DNA from: an uncultured Flavobacteriaceae bacterium
GTDB lineage: Bacteria > Bacteroidota > Bacteroidia > Flavobacteriales > Flavobacteriaceae
NCBI GenBank assembly: GCA_947498845.1
Contig: CANMLX010000023.1
Coordinates: 1-64,000, forward strand
DNA length: 64,000 nucleotides
Reading direction: 5' to 3'
Part shown: positions 8,606 through 17,104 of the stretch, one piece after another
Position numbering within the stretch: the stretch's first letter is position 1
How the letters are laid out: each line of letters begins with the position of its first letter
Made by a program: the position numbers and the translations under genes
Notes under the pieces: generated by a model
What the model saw: only the letters and a program-made list of their open reading frames with translations
Database searches by the model: none
What the model was told of the DNA's origin: nothing

Positions 8606-8778
8606 AATTCCAATGTTAAATGACTCTATTAAAATGTGCCTTTTTGCACCATACTTCAAAATAAAAAAGGCGCGTAGCTATGTCTACCTGGCTGCCGTTA
8701 GGCAGGTGAGCAATTTTTATTTTTCGTATAACACAAAAATCTATCATTTTTCTCATGAGTAATTTAACATCAGAATTG
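8606..8778. repeat. Dispersed intergenic element, family R1, copy a
   Basis: About 170 bp with imperfect inverted ends (ATTCCAATGTTAAAT left, ATTTAACATCAGAAT right). It is nearly identical in reverse complement to 57507-57669; both share the core AATTTTTATTTTTCGTATAA and an AATGTGCCTTTTT arm. Compared with that copy it has about 22 extra bases around 8684-8707 forming their own hairpin (CCTG...CAGG). Confidence 0.85.
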
Positions 8779-8883
8779 ATATTATTTTACAAATTTACAT
8801 GAAAAAGAGGCAAAAGTTTATCCTAATATTAATTTTACCACAACATGAGGTCTATAATTGTTTAGTGTAAATTACCATTGTTT

Positions 8884-9612
8884 CTAACCTTCTTCTTCAA
8901 TAGGTATTAAATCGCAAAACCAAAACCCTGTATTTTTATTCGGCGTTTCAGGATCACTCTTAGGATTTTTATATGCTCTATAGACCTTCTCTCCTATTTC
9001 AAATTCAATAGGTCTTGAAAAAATTGGTCCGTCGTAACAAAATGTATGAAATTCCCCATTTTCACCACACGGGTCTACATTATCTGGCAAATCATTTATA
9101 AAACTTTCATCAATATCTCTCCCTACAAAAGATTTATCTAATAATTCCGATTTAATACAAACAAGAATCGCTTTAAACCCTAATCCTATAAAATCGTGAA
9201 GTAACGCTTTTGTATCTTTTTTCCATAAAGGAAAATGACAGGTAATATTGTACGGTTTTAACTGTTGCTCTCTATAATCTCTCAAATCTTCAAGAAAAAT
9301 ATCACCAAAAGCGCAGTTGTCGTACCCTTCTTTTTTTAAATTAGAAACAGTATTTACCATTAAACTATTGTATTCTTCCATGGTAGGTTGTTCTGGCAAT
9401 TCAATAGTAGTCAATGGAAGCCCTATAGATTCTGCCTGTTGTTCTAGCAACTCTCGTCGTAGCCCGTGCATAGAGACTCTATTATGAAAGACGTTCACAC
9501 TAGTGAGCAACCTATCTATATGAAGTTTTTTTTCTTTTTTAAGATAATATAATGCTAAAGATGCATCTTTACCTGAACTCCAATTAAAATATGTTTTCGG
9601 CTTTAAAGACAT
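8884..9612 (-). CDS. DUF71/COG2102 ATP-pyrophosphatase, probable B12-salvage subgroup
   Basis: PP-loop ATPase of the family that includes the archaeal/eukaryotic diphthine-ammonia ligase. Visible: PP-loop SSGKDAS (12-18), GDIFLEDLRDYRE (about 103-115) and ENGEFHTFCYDGP near residue 185. Bacteria make no diphthamide, so that reaction is not expected. Published comparative genomics of DUF71 proposed a second subgroup working in B12 salvage, and the ENGEFHT-type motif and position beside btuB/btuG fit it. It reads in the same direction as btuB-btuG but is separated by a 197-base gap holding an inverted-repeat element, so co-transcription is uncertain. Length 242. Confidence 0.8.
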   Translation of the reverse strand: MSLKPKTYFNWSSGKDASLALYYLKKEKKLHIDRLLTSVNVFHNRVSMHGLRRELLEQQAESIGLPLTTIELPEQPTMEEYNSLMVNTVSNLKKEGYDNCAFGDIFLEDLRDYREQQLKPYNITCHFPLWKKDTKALLHDFIGLGFKAILVCIKSELLDKSFVGRDIDESFINDLPDNVDPCGENGEFHTFCYDGPIFSRPIEFEIGEKVYRAYKNPKSDPETPNKNTGFWFCDLIPIEEEG

Positions 9613-9652
9613 TTATGTCACTTACAAATTTGAATAATTTTATAATAAAAAA

Positions 9653-9781
9653 GAGGCTGTCTAAAAAGTGCCATTCTGAATGAAATGAAACATCTCATTA
9701 AATCATAAAACACTAATTTAAAGCAACATAATATTCATCATTACGCTCTGAATAACATTACTAATCACTTTTTAGGCAGCC
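9653..9781. repeat. Inverted-repeat element, family R3, copy a
   Basis: About 130 bp between the DUF71 gene and btuG. Ends GGCTGTCTAAAAAGTG (9655-9670) and its near-complement (9766-9781) match at 15 of 16 positions. The interior, including AATGAAATGAAACATCTCAT, is shared in reverse orientation with 48707-48825. No coding capacity. Confidence 0.85.
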
Positions 9782-9809
9782 GCTTTAAGCTATACAAAAT
9801 CAATGAATT

Positions 9810-10865
9810 CTAATTAAAATATATTCCTGCTGGTATAATTCTTAATGTAGTAGAATTTACTTCGGTATTAGTAGATAAATCATAAGATGTTAATGTACCA
9901 TTACTTGCAAAATCTTTTGCATCAACACCATATAAAACACCATCGTTAACTGTCATATTATAAAAAGTTAAATCGGAAATAATTGATGTTGTTGGCAAAG
10001 CTGTTGACGAACTAGTCATGCTATAAACTTCCCCTCCTAAATAGTAGAATAACTTACCATCGTCGTAAGATAAAAAACTAGGGTGTTGCATACCTTCAAA
10101 ATCTATTGAAGTTGTAGAATTATCGGAGGTATTAATTTTAAATAATTGTCCAGCTGTTTCAGCTTGTGTCCAAGCTGGTTTCCCTCCACATAACACCCAT
10201 AAATTACCAGAGTTATCTAATTGTAATGAATTTGGTACATCGCCTACGGTTATTGTAGTTGAAACTGAAGTATTAGCAATTACACTAACTTTGTTGTTTT
10301 GACTAAAACCGCCCTTGTGAGCTACATAAATTGCTGTATTAGTAGCTATTATTTCTTCAGGACCTTCTACAACCGAAATAGTAGCACTCTCTAATGTATT
10401 TGTTGCTAGGTCTATAACGGCAACATAATCGTCTGTAGCATTAGTACCATCTCCCCAATTTGTAACATAACCTTTTCCATTAAGAAAGGCAATATATCTT
10501 GGGTTATTAAGTCCCGTATCGATTGTAGTAACCGACTCGAAAGTATATCTATTTACAACCTCTATTTTATTCGATACATTTAAAACGATATAAGCTAAAT
10601 CTCCATTAAAGGCTATACTTTGTGCTGTATCTCCAAGCAACTCTGCGTTTACAGCATTAAATACATTATTTTCTACTGTGCTTAAGTCAAAAGACACAAA
10701 AGATACAGATGCATTTCCTTTTCCAAAATTCCCTTCGTGAGATATTAAAATGCCATTTTCATAATCGCCTTTAGGTTCTTGAGGTGTATTGTCATCATCA
10801 TTACTACAAGATGTGAAAAATAGTCCTAAAAAAAGTGTTACTACTAGTAATTTGTTAAGTTTCAT
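9810..10865 (-). CDS. btuG: BtuG-like cobalamin-binding surface lipoprotein (beta-propeller)
   Basis: 351 residues. Lipoprotein signal MKLNKLLVVTLFLGLFFTSC with lipid cysteine C20, followed by SNDDDN, an acidic stretch like the Bacteroidota signal for export to the cell surface. The rest is a YncE/DUF5074-type propeller with repeated blades (for example YVAVIDLATNTLES and NKIEVVNRYTFESV). In Bacteroides, BtuG is a propeller lipoprotein that caps BtuB and binds cobalamin extremely tightly. Here the gene starts 2 bases after the btuB stop, in the transcript led by a cobalamin riboswitch, which makes that role likely. The binding residues themselves cannot be verified from the sequence alone. 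Confidence 0.8.
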   Translation of the reverse strand: MKLNKLLVVTLFLGLFFTSCSNDDDNTPQEPKGDYENGILISHEGNFGKGNASVSFVSFDLSTVENNVFNAVNAELLGDTAQSIAFNGDLAYIVLNVSNKIEVVNRYTFESVTTIDTGLNNPRYIAFLNGKGYVTNWGDGTNATDDYVAVIDLATNTLESATISVVEGPEEIIATNTAIYVAHKGGFSQNNKVSVIANTSVSTTITVGDVPNSLQLDNSGNLWVLCGGKPAWTQAETAGQLFKINTSDNSTTSIDFEGMQHPSFLSYDDGKLFYYLGGEVYSMTSSSTALPTTSIISDLTFYNMTVNDGVLYGVDAKDFASNGTLTSYDLSTNTEVNSTTLRIIPAGIYFN

Positions 10866-10867
10866 TT

Positions 10868-12700
10868 TTAAAATTTAATTGTTGTTAATATTTGATAATT
10901 TCTATTTGGCATTGGTCTCAATGAGACATTTTGATAATTTTTATTATATAGATTGTTGATTCTAAAATTGATATCATATTGCGTTTTTCCTTTCTTATTA
11001 AATAAGTATCCTATCCCTATATTCCCTACATTAAATCCTTCTAATCTATCACCAATAATGGCAACTTCACCATTAAATAAATGTTGATAATACATTGAAA
11101 AAGCTTTGTTGCTGTAAGCTACAGAGAGGTTACCTTTATGAAAAGGCACATAAATTAGCTGCTTTTTAGTTTCTTGATTTTCTGATATCGTATATGAATA
11201 CCGACCTTTAAAACTCAGATGCTGGTTTTTATTAATTTTTAATGTTGATTGCTCTTCAATCTCTAATCCATAGCTAAGGGATTTTGCTACATTTATAGGC
11301 TGCCATATACCAGAACTATTGGGACGCCATTGAATGAGATCTTTAGTATTTATATAATATGTATTTAATTTAAAATCAAAACTCTTAAGCCTAAAGTTAT
11401 GCCCTAAATCAAATTGATACGATTGTTCAGGTTCTAAATCTAGATTACCCCCGGGTTTCCAATATAAATCGTTAAATGTTGGAATTCTAAAGTTTTTAGA
11501 GCCATTAAACTGTATGGTGTAATATTTAGATAAGGTATATGCACCATCTACTGAAAACAATAATGGATTCTTAAAATCTGATGTAAAATCTTTTCTAATA
11601 TTAAAATTGTATTCAAACTGTTTGTTGGGTTTATGATTGATTAAAGCTGTGGTTGAGAAAGCTGTTCTATTTGGATCTCCAAAGCTACTTCCACCACCTC
11701 TAAAATTACTAACTTCGGTAATTGTTCTAAACTGTAATTTATTAGATAATCTCATATTGAGATTATAGTTAAGTAACCAAGTACTTACCTTTCCAAAAGT
11801 ATATATGTCTGTTGTTTTATTTTCAAAAAACTTGAACTTTTCAAAAAGATGCACCAGTTTTAGTTTAGAACTTAGTTTTCCTGAAATTCTATTCCATTCT
11901 AATAGTGTTCTATGCGTGTTATCTTCATATTTACTATTAGAAGGCGCTACAAGAGTTCCAGAAAATAGGCGTTCACCATCATAACTTTGATGATATAATT
12001 TTAGAATATCCTTTTCTGATAAAAAATATCCCATATTCACATTAATACTAAGGTTCTCAAATGCACCATTTTCATTCACGCGATCTGTTCCTAGATATTT
12101 ATAATCGTTATCGGAGTTTACAGACGCTACACCTACGTTTAAAGACAATTTAGAATTACCATAGGAAGACGAAATATAGGATGTTTTTGTATTGAAACTA
12201 CCGTAGGTTAATCTTATACTATTATTAAAATGAGAATAAAATTTAAGATTGTTATTTAAATGAATGCTTCCTCCTATAGCGCCACTACCATATTGTACAC
12301 TACCGCCACCACTTCTTATAGTTATGGAACCAAAATTATTTGTATTAACAGTATTAAAATCTGTTTGACCATTTAATTGGGAGTTAATATTTATGCCATT
12401 CCAAATAACAGCTGTTTGTGACGCTCCCGTACCTCTAAATGAAGGTGAAGATACCATGCCAAAACCGTTTTCTTTAAAATACACATTAGAATTAAAAGAC
12501 AACAGACTAGTAAGTGATGTGGCATTTTTGGTTATAACCGAATCGTTAAGCTTTTCTATTTTAATTCCAGCACCATATATTTTAAGCTTACTATCACTTA
12601 AAATAACCTCGTCTAAATTTTGGATAGAATCTAGCTGAGCTTGGGCAATACTGCAAAAACCAACCGCAAATAAAAACAGTAAAATATATCTTAAAATCAT
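10868..12700 (-). CDS. btuB: TonB-dependent cobalamin receptor BtuB
   Basis: Outer-membrane importer for cobalamin or other corrinoids, 610 residues. Signal peptide 1-22 (SIAQAQ), TonB-box region LDEVILSDS, plug to about residue 150 (SPSFRGTGASQTAVIWNGI and GSVQYGSGAIGGSIHLNN), then a 22-strand-type barrel ending TTIKF. It lacks the carboxypeptidase-like N-terminal domain of SusC-type receptors, as usual for BtuB. A cobalamin riboswitch lies directly upstream, and btuG follows after 2 bases. Regulation is expected to be repression by adenosylcobalamin. Start ATG 12700 is preceded by AAGGATT. Confidence 0.93.
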   Translation of the reverse strand: MILRYILLFLFAVGFCSIAQAQLDSIQNLDEVILSDSKLKIYGAGIKIEKLNDSVITKNATSLTSLLSFNSNVYFKENGFGMVSSPSFRGTGASQTAVIWNGININSQLNGQTDFNTVNTNNFGSITIRSGGGSVQYGSGAIGGSIHLNNNLKFYSHFNNSIRLTYGSFNTKTSYISSSYGNSKLSLNVGVASVNSDNDYKYLGTDRVNENGAFENLSINVNMGYFLSEKDILKLYHQSYDGERLFSGTLVAPSNSKYEDNTHRTLLEWNRISGKLSSKLKLVHLFEKFKFFENKTTDIYTFGKVSTWLLNYNLNMRLSNKLQFRTITEVSNFRGGGSSFGDPNRTAFSTTALINHKPNKQFEYNFNIRKDFTSDFKNPLLFSVDGAYTLSKYYTIQFNGSKNFRIPTFNDLYWKPGGNLDLEPEQSYQFDLGHNFRLKSFDFKLNTYYINTKDLIQWRPNSSGIWQPINVAKSLSYGLEIEEQSTLKINKNQHLSFKGRYSYTISENQETKKQLIYVPFHKGNLSVAYSNKAFSMYYQHLFNGEVAIIGDRLEGFNVGNIGIGYLFNKKGKTQYDINFRINNLYNKNYQNVSLRPMPNRNYQILTTIKF

Positions 12701-12747
12701 AATCCTTAAAACCCTTTACCCGAGAGTTATTTTAGATAATAAAAATT

Positions 12748-12912
12748 GGCAGGTCTCCTGACTTGTCTAATAGTGTTTTTCCTTCCCATCCCGAAAGCTC
12801 GGAACAGTGGTTTTGTAGTAAACAATATCCTCTTTTAAGAGGTACTGAACTAAGTTCAGTATAAACTTACAGTTGCGGGAACAGCTCTGGATTTACACCA
12901 GATTCCCTTTTA
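12748..12912 (-). promoter_or_regulatory. Cobalamin riboswitch
   Basis: Minus-strand leader of btuB. It contains the full B12 box AGTCAGGAGACCTGCC (12763-12748), and upstream the conserved 5' block: GGGAATC, GGTGTAAATCC, and TGTTCCCGCAACTGTAA ending near 12867. Side stems such as ACTGAACT/AGTTCAGT (about 12844-12860) and GAGGAT/CCTCTT can form. No U-rich terminator hairpin is visible between the box and the ATG 47 bases on, so control is probably at translation. Confidence 0.96.
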
Positions 12913-12954
12913 ATCTAGTTAATACTAAATATTAAAAAGAACCAAAATTGGAGG

Positions 12955-12962
12955 CAAATTTA
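12955..12962 (-). promoter_or_regulatory. Probable -7 box of the btuB transcript
   Basis: TAAATTTG on the minus strand, matching TAnnTTTG, about 40 bases upstream of the riboswitch core. No clear -33 TTG is seen at the expected distance. Confidence 0.45.
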
Positions 12963-13003
12963 AACATTATGTTTAATCTTTATATAAAAACTTTAAATAA
13001 TAT

Positions 13004-13011
13004 TACTTTTG
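13004..13011 (+). promoter_or_regulatory. Probable -7 box of the btuFCD operon
   Basis: TACTTTTG matches TAnnTTTG, 19 bases before the TTG start of btuF. It is separate from the divergent btuB box, and the plus-strand leader is far too short to hold a riboswitch. The -33 region is only T-rich. Confidence 0.45.
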
Positions 13012-13030
13012 GACAGGTAAAACATGTATT

Positions 13031-14176
13031 TTGAAAAAACTCGCTATCATCTTAATTGTGTTCATCTTTTTTTCGTGTGAGCAGAATAAAAAACCAAAGC
13101 CCAAGCTTACTCTAACAAATACTAATGCTACTAACCTAAAATATGCCAAAGGATTTACAATTACTCAAAACGATAATTATACCATTTTAGAAGTAACACA
13201 ACCTTGGCCAAACGCAACTAAAACCTATAAATATGCACTAATTAGTAAAGAAAATGCAGCAAAAACTAGCTTTATGAAAGATGAATACGACGGTATTATT
13301 ATAAAGCCTATTGAAAAATTAGTAGTCATGTCTACAACCAATATACCATCTTTAGAATATTTAGGCGTTGATAATACATTAGTTGGTTTTCCAAATACCC
13401 AATACATTTCTTCGAAAAAAACCAGAACTCGTGTAAAAAATGGATACATTAAAGATCTTAATAACGACTTAGACATTAATATGGAACGCCTTATTGATTT
13501 ACAACCAGATTTGGTTATTGGTTTCTCTGTTAATGGTAATAACAAAATCTTAGAGCAAATAGAAAAATACGGTATTCCTGTAGCTATTGATGGGGCTTGG
13601 ACAGAACAACACCCACTTGGTCGTGCCGAATGGATAAAATGTATCGCCGCTTTTTTTGATAAAAGTAAAGTAGCCGATAGTATTTTTAATACCATTGAAA
13701 CCAATTATATAGACGCTAAAGAAATGGCTTTAAAAACTAAAGAAAAGCCTTTGGTGATGTCTGGATCTATGTTTAAAGACATTTGGAATATTCCTGGAGG
13801 AAAAAGTTTTGTTGCTAAATATCTGGAAGACGCTCATACCAATTACCTTTGGAAAGATAATGACAATAATGGTAGCCTTCAGCTTAATTTTGAAAACGTA
13901 TTAGACAAAGCCCAAAACGCCGATTTATGGATTGGAGCGGGCTCTTTTCACACAAAACAGCAAATGTTAGAATCGCATAAAGGATACTCGTATTTTGATG
14001 CTTATAAAAACAATACGATCTATACTTACACAAAAAAAACAGGTCCAACAGGAGGTTTATTATACTTTGAACTTGGTTCTTTACGTCCTGACCTAATCTT
14101 GAAAGATATTATAAATATAGCGCATCCTAATACCTTAACAGATTATGATAATTACTTTTTTAAACAGCTAAATTAA
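13031..14176 (+). CDS. btuF: ABC transporter cobalamin-binding lipoprotein (BtuF-like)
   Basis: Periplasmic binding protein that would hand corrinoid to BtuC. TTG start gives lipoprotein signal MKKLAIILIVFIFFSC (lipid C16), followed by EQNKKPKPK, basic and without the acidic export signal of BtuG, so it should stay facing the periplasm. The rest shows the class III (TroA/BtuF) fold with two lobes: VVMSTTNIPSLEYLGVDNTLVGFP, then NMERLIDLQPDLVIGFS, and a C-terminal lobe with LWIGAGSF and LRPDLILKDI. 381 residues. First gene of a tight btuFCD operon, with btuC starting on the base after its stop. Iron-siderophore specificity is possible in this family, but the context favours B12. Confidence 0.85.
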   Translation: MKKLAIILIVFIFFSCEQNKKPKPKLTLTNTNATNLKYAKGFTITQNDNYTILEVTQPWPNATKTYKYALISKENAAKTSFMKDEYDGIIIKPIEKLVVMSTTNIPSLEYLGVDNTLVGFPNTQYISSKKTRTRVKNGYIKDLNNDLDINMERLIDLQPDLVIGFSVNGNNKILEQIEKYGIPVAIDGAWTEQHPLGRAEWIKCIAAFFDKSKVADSIFNTIETNYIDAKEMALKTKEKPLVMSGSMFKDIWNIPGGKSFVAKYLEDAHTNYLWKDNDNNGSLQLNFENVLDKAQNADLWIGAGSFHTKQQMLESHKGYSYFDAYKNNTIYTYTKKTGPTGGLLYFELGSLRPDLILKDIINIAHPNTLTDYDNYFFKQLN

Positions 14177-15202
14177 TTGAAAACAACAACTAATACATGG
14201 GCTTTTTTGGTGTTAATAACGTTATTGGTTATCTGTTTTTTTACAAACATAAGTTTAGGATCTGTTTCCATTCCCAATAAAGCCATTTTTAATACTCTTT
14301 TTGGAAATATCGACAACACATCTTGGCAACATATTATTATTGATTATAGACTCCCAAAAGCTTTTACAGCAATTATCGTAGGTTCTGGCTTAGGCATTTC
14401 TGGACTCATGATGCAAACCTTATTTAGAAATCCTTTGGCTGGTCCTTTTGTTTTAGGGATTACATCGGGAGCAAGTTTAGGTGTTGCTATAGTTACCATG
14501 GGTACCTCGTTAATTGGAGGACTAACATTGGTGATCCTTACTACTAAATGGAGCATTGTTATTGCTGCCACTTTGGGGAGTTTTTTAGTGTTATTAATTG
14601 TTTTAATTGTGGCATCGAAAGTACGAGATGTTATGGCTATTTTAATTATTGGACTTATGTTTGGTAGTATTTCGGCGGCCATAGTTAATGTACTATCTTA
14701 TTTTAGCTCTGCTGAAGAATTACAAACCTACTTCTTTTGGGGATTTGGAAGCTTAGGCAACTTATCCTGGAATGAGCTTCTTATTCTATTTATACTTTAT
14801 AGTGTTGGTATACTTTTAAGTTTGAGTTCAATAAAAACATTAAACACCTTGTTATTAGGTGAAAAATATGCGAAAAGTCTAGGCTTGAATATAAAAAAAA
14901 GCCGCCTCATTATTATTATTTCCACGAGCCTGCTTGCTGGAACAATTACAGCTTTTGCTGGACCAATAGCTTTTATTGGCTTAGCAATACCGCATATAAC
15001 CCGACAACTTTTTAAAACGTCCAATCATATTATATTATTACCAGCTACATTTCTATTAGGAGCTATTATTATGTTAATTTGTGATAGCATAGCGCAATTG
15101 CCCAATAGCGATTACACGTTACCTATTAATGCTATCACATCTTTAATTGGAGCACCTGTAGTAATTTGGCTATTGGTTAGAAAACGAAAAATGTTATTTT
15201 AA
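14177..15202 (+). CDS. btuC: FecCD-family ABC permease (BtuC-like)
   Basis: Inner-membrane permease of the BtuC/FecC/FecD family, 341 residues with about ten hydrophobic segments. Family signatures seen: DYRLPKAFTAIIVGSGLGISGLMMQ in the N-terminal third, NPLAGPFVLGITSGASLG, and the C-terminal coupling region TAFAGPIAFIGLAIPHITRQLF. TTG start directly abuts the btuF stop codon (no gap), indicating translational coupling. Partner ATPase btuD follows after 8 bases. Confidence 0.9.
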   Translation: MKTTTNTWAFLVLITLLVICFFTNISLGSVSIPNKAIFNTLFGNIDNTSWQHIIIDYRLPKAFTAIIVGSGLGISGLMMQTLFRNPLAGPFVLGITSGASLGVAIVTMGTSLIGGLTLVILTTKWSIVIAATLGSFLVLLIVLIVASKVRDVMAILIIGLMFGSISAAIVNVLSYFSSAEELQTYFFWGFGSLGNLSWNELLILFILYSVGILLSLSSIKTLNTLLLGEKYAKSLGLNIKKSRLIIIISTSLLAGTITAFAGPIAFIGLAIPHITRQLFKTSNHIILLPATFLLGAIIMLICDSIAQLPNSDYTLPINAITSLIGAPVVIWLLVRKRKMLF

Positions 15203-15210
15203 TTAGAAAT

Positions 15211-16005
15211 TTGACTGATAAAAAAGAACATATCATACTAAAAACAGAAAACCTATCTATTGGTTATACTTCTAAAAAAAAGCATACAACTATTGCTTCT
15301 AATATTAATATCACTCTAAAAAAAGGTGAGCTAATTGGGTTAATTGGTGCTAATGGTGTTGGAAAGTCTACACTAATAAGAACATTAACCAAGGTACAAG
15401 CACCTTTACAAGGCCATATTTTTATAAATGATAGAAATTTATTAAAAATCAATCCTTTAGAATTAGCAAAAGAAGTGAGTTTAGTATTAACCGAACCTAT
15501 TGCTTCTAAAAACTTATCGGTTTTAGAATTGGTAACTTTAGGAAGACAACCACATACCAATTGGATTGGAACATTATCCCAATTAGATAAGGACATTATT
15601 AATGCAACTTTAGAACAAGTAAACATAAAAGACTTAAAACATAAAAAATGCTTTGAGTTAAGTGACGGACAACTGCAAAAAGTAATGATAGCACGTGCTC
15701 TAGCTCAAGATACAAATATTATTATTCTGGATGAACCTACAAGCCATCTGGATATGTACCATAAAGCATATATTTTAAAATTACTACAACAATTAGCCAA
15801 AGAAACTGGCAAAACCATTTTGTTTTCTTCTCACGAAATAGACTTAGCTATTCAGTTAGTAGATAACTTAATTGTTATAACTAATGAGCAAGTGGTCTAC
15901 GACCAACCTTGTAATCTCATCAAAAAGGGGATTTTTAATACGTTATTCCCAAAAGATTTAATTGTATTTGATGAACTAACAGGGAGTTTTAGGGTAAAAA
16001 AGTAA
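15211..16005 (+). CDS. btuD: ABC transporter ATP-binding protein (BtuD-like)
   Basis: ATPase driving the BtuFC importer. 264 residues with Walker A GANGVGKST (46-54), signature LSDGQ (150-154, Asp in place of the usual first Gly), Walker B IIILDEP (170-176) and switch His H208 in FSSHE. Start is TTG; all three genes of the operon use TTG. No terminator hairpin is visible after the stop. Confidence 0.9.
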   Translation: MTDKKEHIILKTENLSIGYTSKKKHTTIASNINITLKKGELIGLIGANGVGKSTLIRTLTKVQAPLQGHIFINDRNLLKINPLELAKEVSLVLTEPIASKNLSVLELVTLGRQPHTNWIGTLSQLDKDIINATLEQVNIKDLKHKKCFELSDGQLQKVMIARALAQDTNIIILDEPTSHLDMYHKAYILKLLQQLAKETGKTILFSSHEIDLAIQLVDNLIVITNEQVVYDQPCNLIKKGIFNTLFPKDLIVFDELTGSFRVKK

Positions 16006-16324
16006 TCGTTAGCATAAAATAATCAAAAATAGCAACATTTTTTAGTAAAACTTTAACATTGGAACAGTTATTGTGACTATCTAGGCATTTATTTAAACCC
16101 ATATTATGCATTGAAACTTCGTTATGAGGCTGCGAGATACAATAAATACTAGTGTTTTCTTAATTTTAGCATAGTCCCGCACATGCGGGAGTTAAATTAA
16201 AAAATACAGTTTACGGTAGTATTTGCGGTAGATCGTTGACGTAATAGATTTTTTAATGCATAATCTGGGTTAAAGGCCCCGAAAGAGTATTACTAACCTA
16301 TTAATAAAAGATATCAATCAAAAA
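16006..16324. other. 319-bp spacer with short palindrome
   Basis: No coding region. TCCCGCACATGCGGGA at 16175-16190 is an almost perfect 16-base palindrome without a following T run. AACATTGGAACAGTTATTGT near 16055-16074 resembles the end of the R1 intergenic element and may be a decayed remnant. Confidence 0.45.
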
Positions 16325-16987
16325 ATGAAAACATTAGTAACGCTTTCCCTTACTTTTTTAGTCTTTCTATTTGCATCATGCTCTAGTGATGATAACACTA
16401 CCGATGAAACTAATTTAAATAATAGTAACATTGAGCAACAAGAAAATTTAGATAATTTCCCTGTAAAACTTGTTTTAAAAGAGAAAACAGATGGTATTGT
16501 TTTTTATAAAGAAGGTAAAAAAACAACTCCTACTAAAGAAGAATTAAACATTTTTTTCGATGCCAATAACGAAAAAATAGCGCGTTATGACACTAACATT
16601 AGAAATGCGTCTTACGAATTTTTAAATGATAAACTTTTAAATTATAGTTCTGTATTCGACTCAGAAAACAAACAAACAGTAGAATATTATTTTAATAACG
16701 GCATTTTAAACATTATCGATAGTAATAAAGAGGCGGAAGCTATAGTTCCAGGTTCAATACAAGAACTAAAAGTTACAATAATTTTCACTTATTCTATACG
16801 AGATTTTGGTGGAGGCTCTAATACTACTGTCTCTAACGTTATTTTAAGCCCTGTAACTAACCCCAATTTAATGCCTTTAACTTTCGAGTCTACGTTTAAC
16901 AAACATAGCTATTCTAGTATTGAAGAAATTAAAGGCGATAATACCTTGTATTTGTTTTCTAGAGCGTATGTTTTTAGAAAAGAGTAA
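16325..16987 (+). CDS. Hypothetical surface lipoprotein
   Basis: 220 residues. Lipoprotein signal ends FASC (lipid C19), followed by SSDDNTTDE, an acidic tract like the Bacteroidota surface-export signal. The remainder is soluble, beta-rich and Asn/Lys-rich, with no family I recognise. It stands alone between btuD and another hypothetical gene. Confidence 0.7.
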   Translation: MKTLVTLSLTFLVFLFASCSSDDNTTDETNLNNSNIEQQENLDNFPVKLVLKEKTDGIVFYKEGKKTTPTKEELNIFFDANNEKIARYDTNIRNASYEFLNDKLLNYSSVFDSENKQTVEYYFNNGILNIIDSNKEAEAIVPGSIQELKVTIIFTYSIRDFGGGSNTTVSNVILSPVTNPNLMPLTFESTFNKHSYSSIEEIKGDNTLYLFSRAYVFRKE

Positions 16988-17104
16988 GTAAAATTCTACC
17001 TGTTTCCTTTATCTAAATAAATATTAGAAATTCATTAAATTTGGATAAGCATATATTAATTGTTTTAGCCAATATGTTTTAATATTTTAGAAAAAACAAG
17101 CTTT

